A DNA stretch of 33,321 nt from positions 1 to 33,321 of the forward strand of contig JAHJRI010000437.1 in assembly GCA_018830885.1 (NCBI GenBank), in the 5' to 3' direction. Below are positions 33,096-33,321 of this stretch, one piece after another (position 1 is the first letter of the stretch; each line of letters opens with the position of its first letter). The notes beneath the pieces were generated by a model. It did no database searches and was not told the origin of the DNA. It saw only the letters and a list, made by a program, of their open reading frames with translations. The translations under genes and the position numbers were made by a program. Source of the DNA: a bacterium (GTDB lineage Bacteria; SAR324; XYD2-FULL-50-16).

Positions 33096-33321
33096 TGTCA
33101 TTTAGTTAAGCCGCTTGCTGCGTGTCTGTGATGGACCCGTTTGAATTGCTTGGAGAAGTATCTTAGATGAGCTTAACCAAGCGAAGCGGCCGAGGGCCCA
33201 ATTGTCTGAGCAAAGCGAGTTTTGGGCTCTCAGCGAAGCAAGTTTTAGATCATCTTGAAACGGATCCGCAATTGAAACGGGTCCATTGCAGACGCGGGAT
33301 TTAAAGCTTAACTAAATGGCA
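33096..33321. repeat. Second inverted-repeat element (MITE-like), reaching the window end
   Basis: TGTCATTTAGTTAAGC (33096-33111) and GCTTAACTAAATGGCA (33306-33321) are inverted terminal repeats with one mismatch over 16 bp. Nested inside, ggacccgtttgaattg (33133-33148) pairs with caattgaaacgggtcc (33269-33284), again with one mismatch, and the arms between also pair in part (ctgcgtgtctgtgat with attgcagacgcgg). The middle has repeats of aagcgaagc/aaagcgag. No coding capacity. Unrelated to the other repeat family. Confidence 0.75.

Overview
The window looks like a chromosomal segment of an anaerobic, multiheme-rich Desulfobacterota bacterium (Desulfobacteraceae/Desulfosarcinaceae-like). This is inferred from NapC/NrfH-type and octaheme cytochromes, a CbcL-like cytochrome c/b fusion, a large acyl-CoA catabolic cluster, and a chemoreceptor ending in an acidic tail. 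No rRNA, tRNA, CRISPR array or phage gene was recognised.

Layout. (1) Positions 1-2504, minus strand: a signalling operon of an anti-sigma-like ATPase, a small STAS-like partner, a SAM-dependent methyltransferase, and the first 59 residues of a membrane protein cut by the window edge. (2) 3458-5445, plus: a tetraheme quinol-dehydrogenase-type cytochrome and an octaheme hydroxylamine-oxidoreductase-family cytochrome, closed by a clear terminator. (3) 5667-7870, plus: a seven-helix membrane histidine kinase and a response regulator with a winged-helix output. (4) 8277-11982, plus: a periplasmic heme protein with an odd CX3CH motif, a small monoheme cytochrome, and a membrane octaheme c/cytochrome b fusion whose first domain is a paralogue of that monoheme protein. 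Regions 2-4 look like one respiratory module.

(5) 12655-30327: a large acyl-CoA degradation locus. It contains a thiolase, an alpha-methylacyl-CoA racemase, a crotonase with isomerase-like active site, an FMN nitronate-monooxygenase-family enzyme, a family I CoA-transferase, two FCD-type GntR regulators, two SDR dehydrogenases, two unlike acyl-CoA dehydrogenases, a two-gene MaoC hydratase, a fusion of an HMG-CoA-synthase-like domain to a DUF35 Zn-ribbon/OB domain, and a second SCP2-type thiolase. The racemase, paired dehydrogenases, paired hydratases, DUF35-thiolase and IpdC-like flavoenzyme together recall steroid side-chain or ring degradation and the Bbs pathway. I infer an anaerobic beta-oxidation route for an alpha-methyl-branched or cyclic acyl-CoA; the substrate is unknown.

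(6) 31238-32911: a membrane chemoreceptor next to the locus, possibly for the same substrate.

Two cross-cutting signals are not explained by the genes. A 12-bp near-palindrome (ATTGTTTACAAT) recurs only in the intergenic promoter regions of region 5 and is the probable GntR operator. A family of about 165-190 bp palindromic MITE-like elements occurs at four intergenic sites (about 3100, 16210, 20351, 30908). A second, unrelated inverted-repeat element fills the right end of the window (33096-33321).
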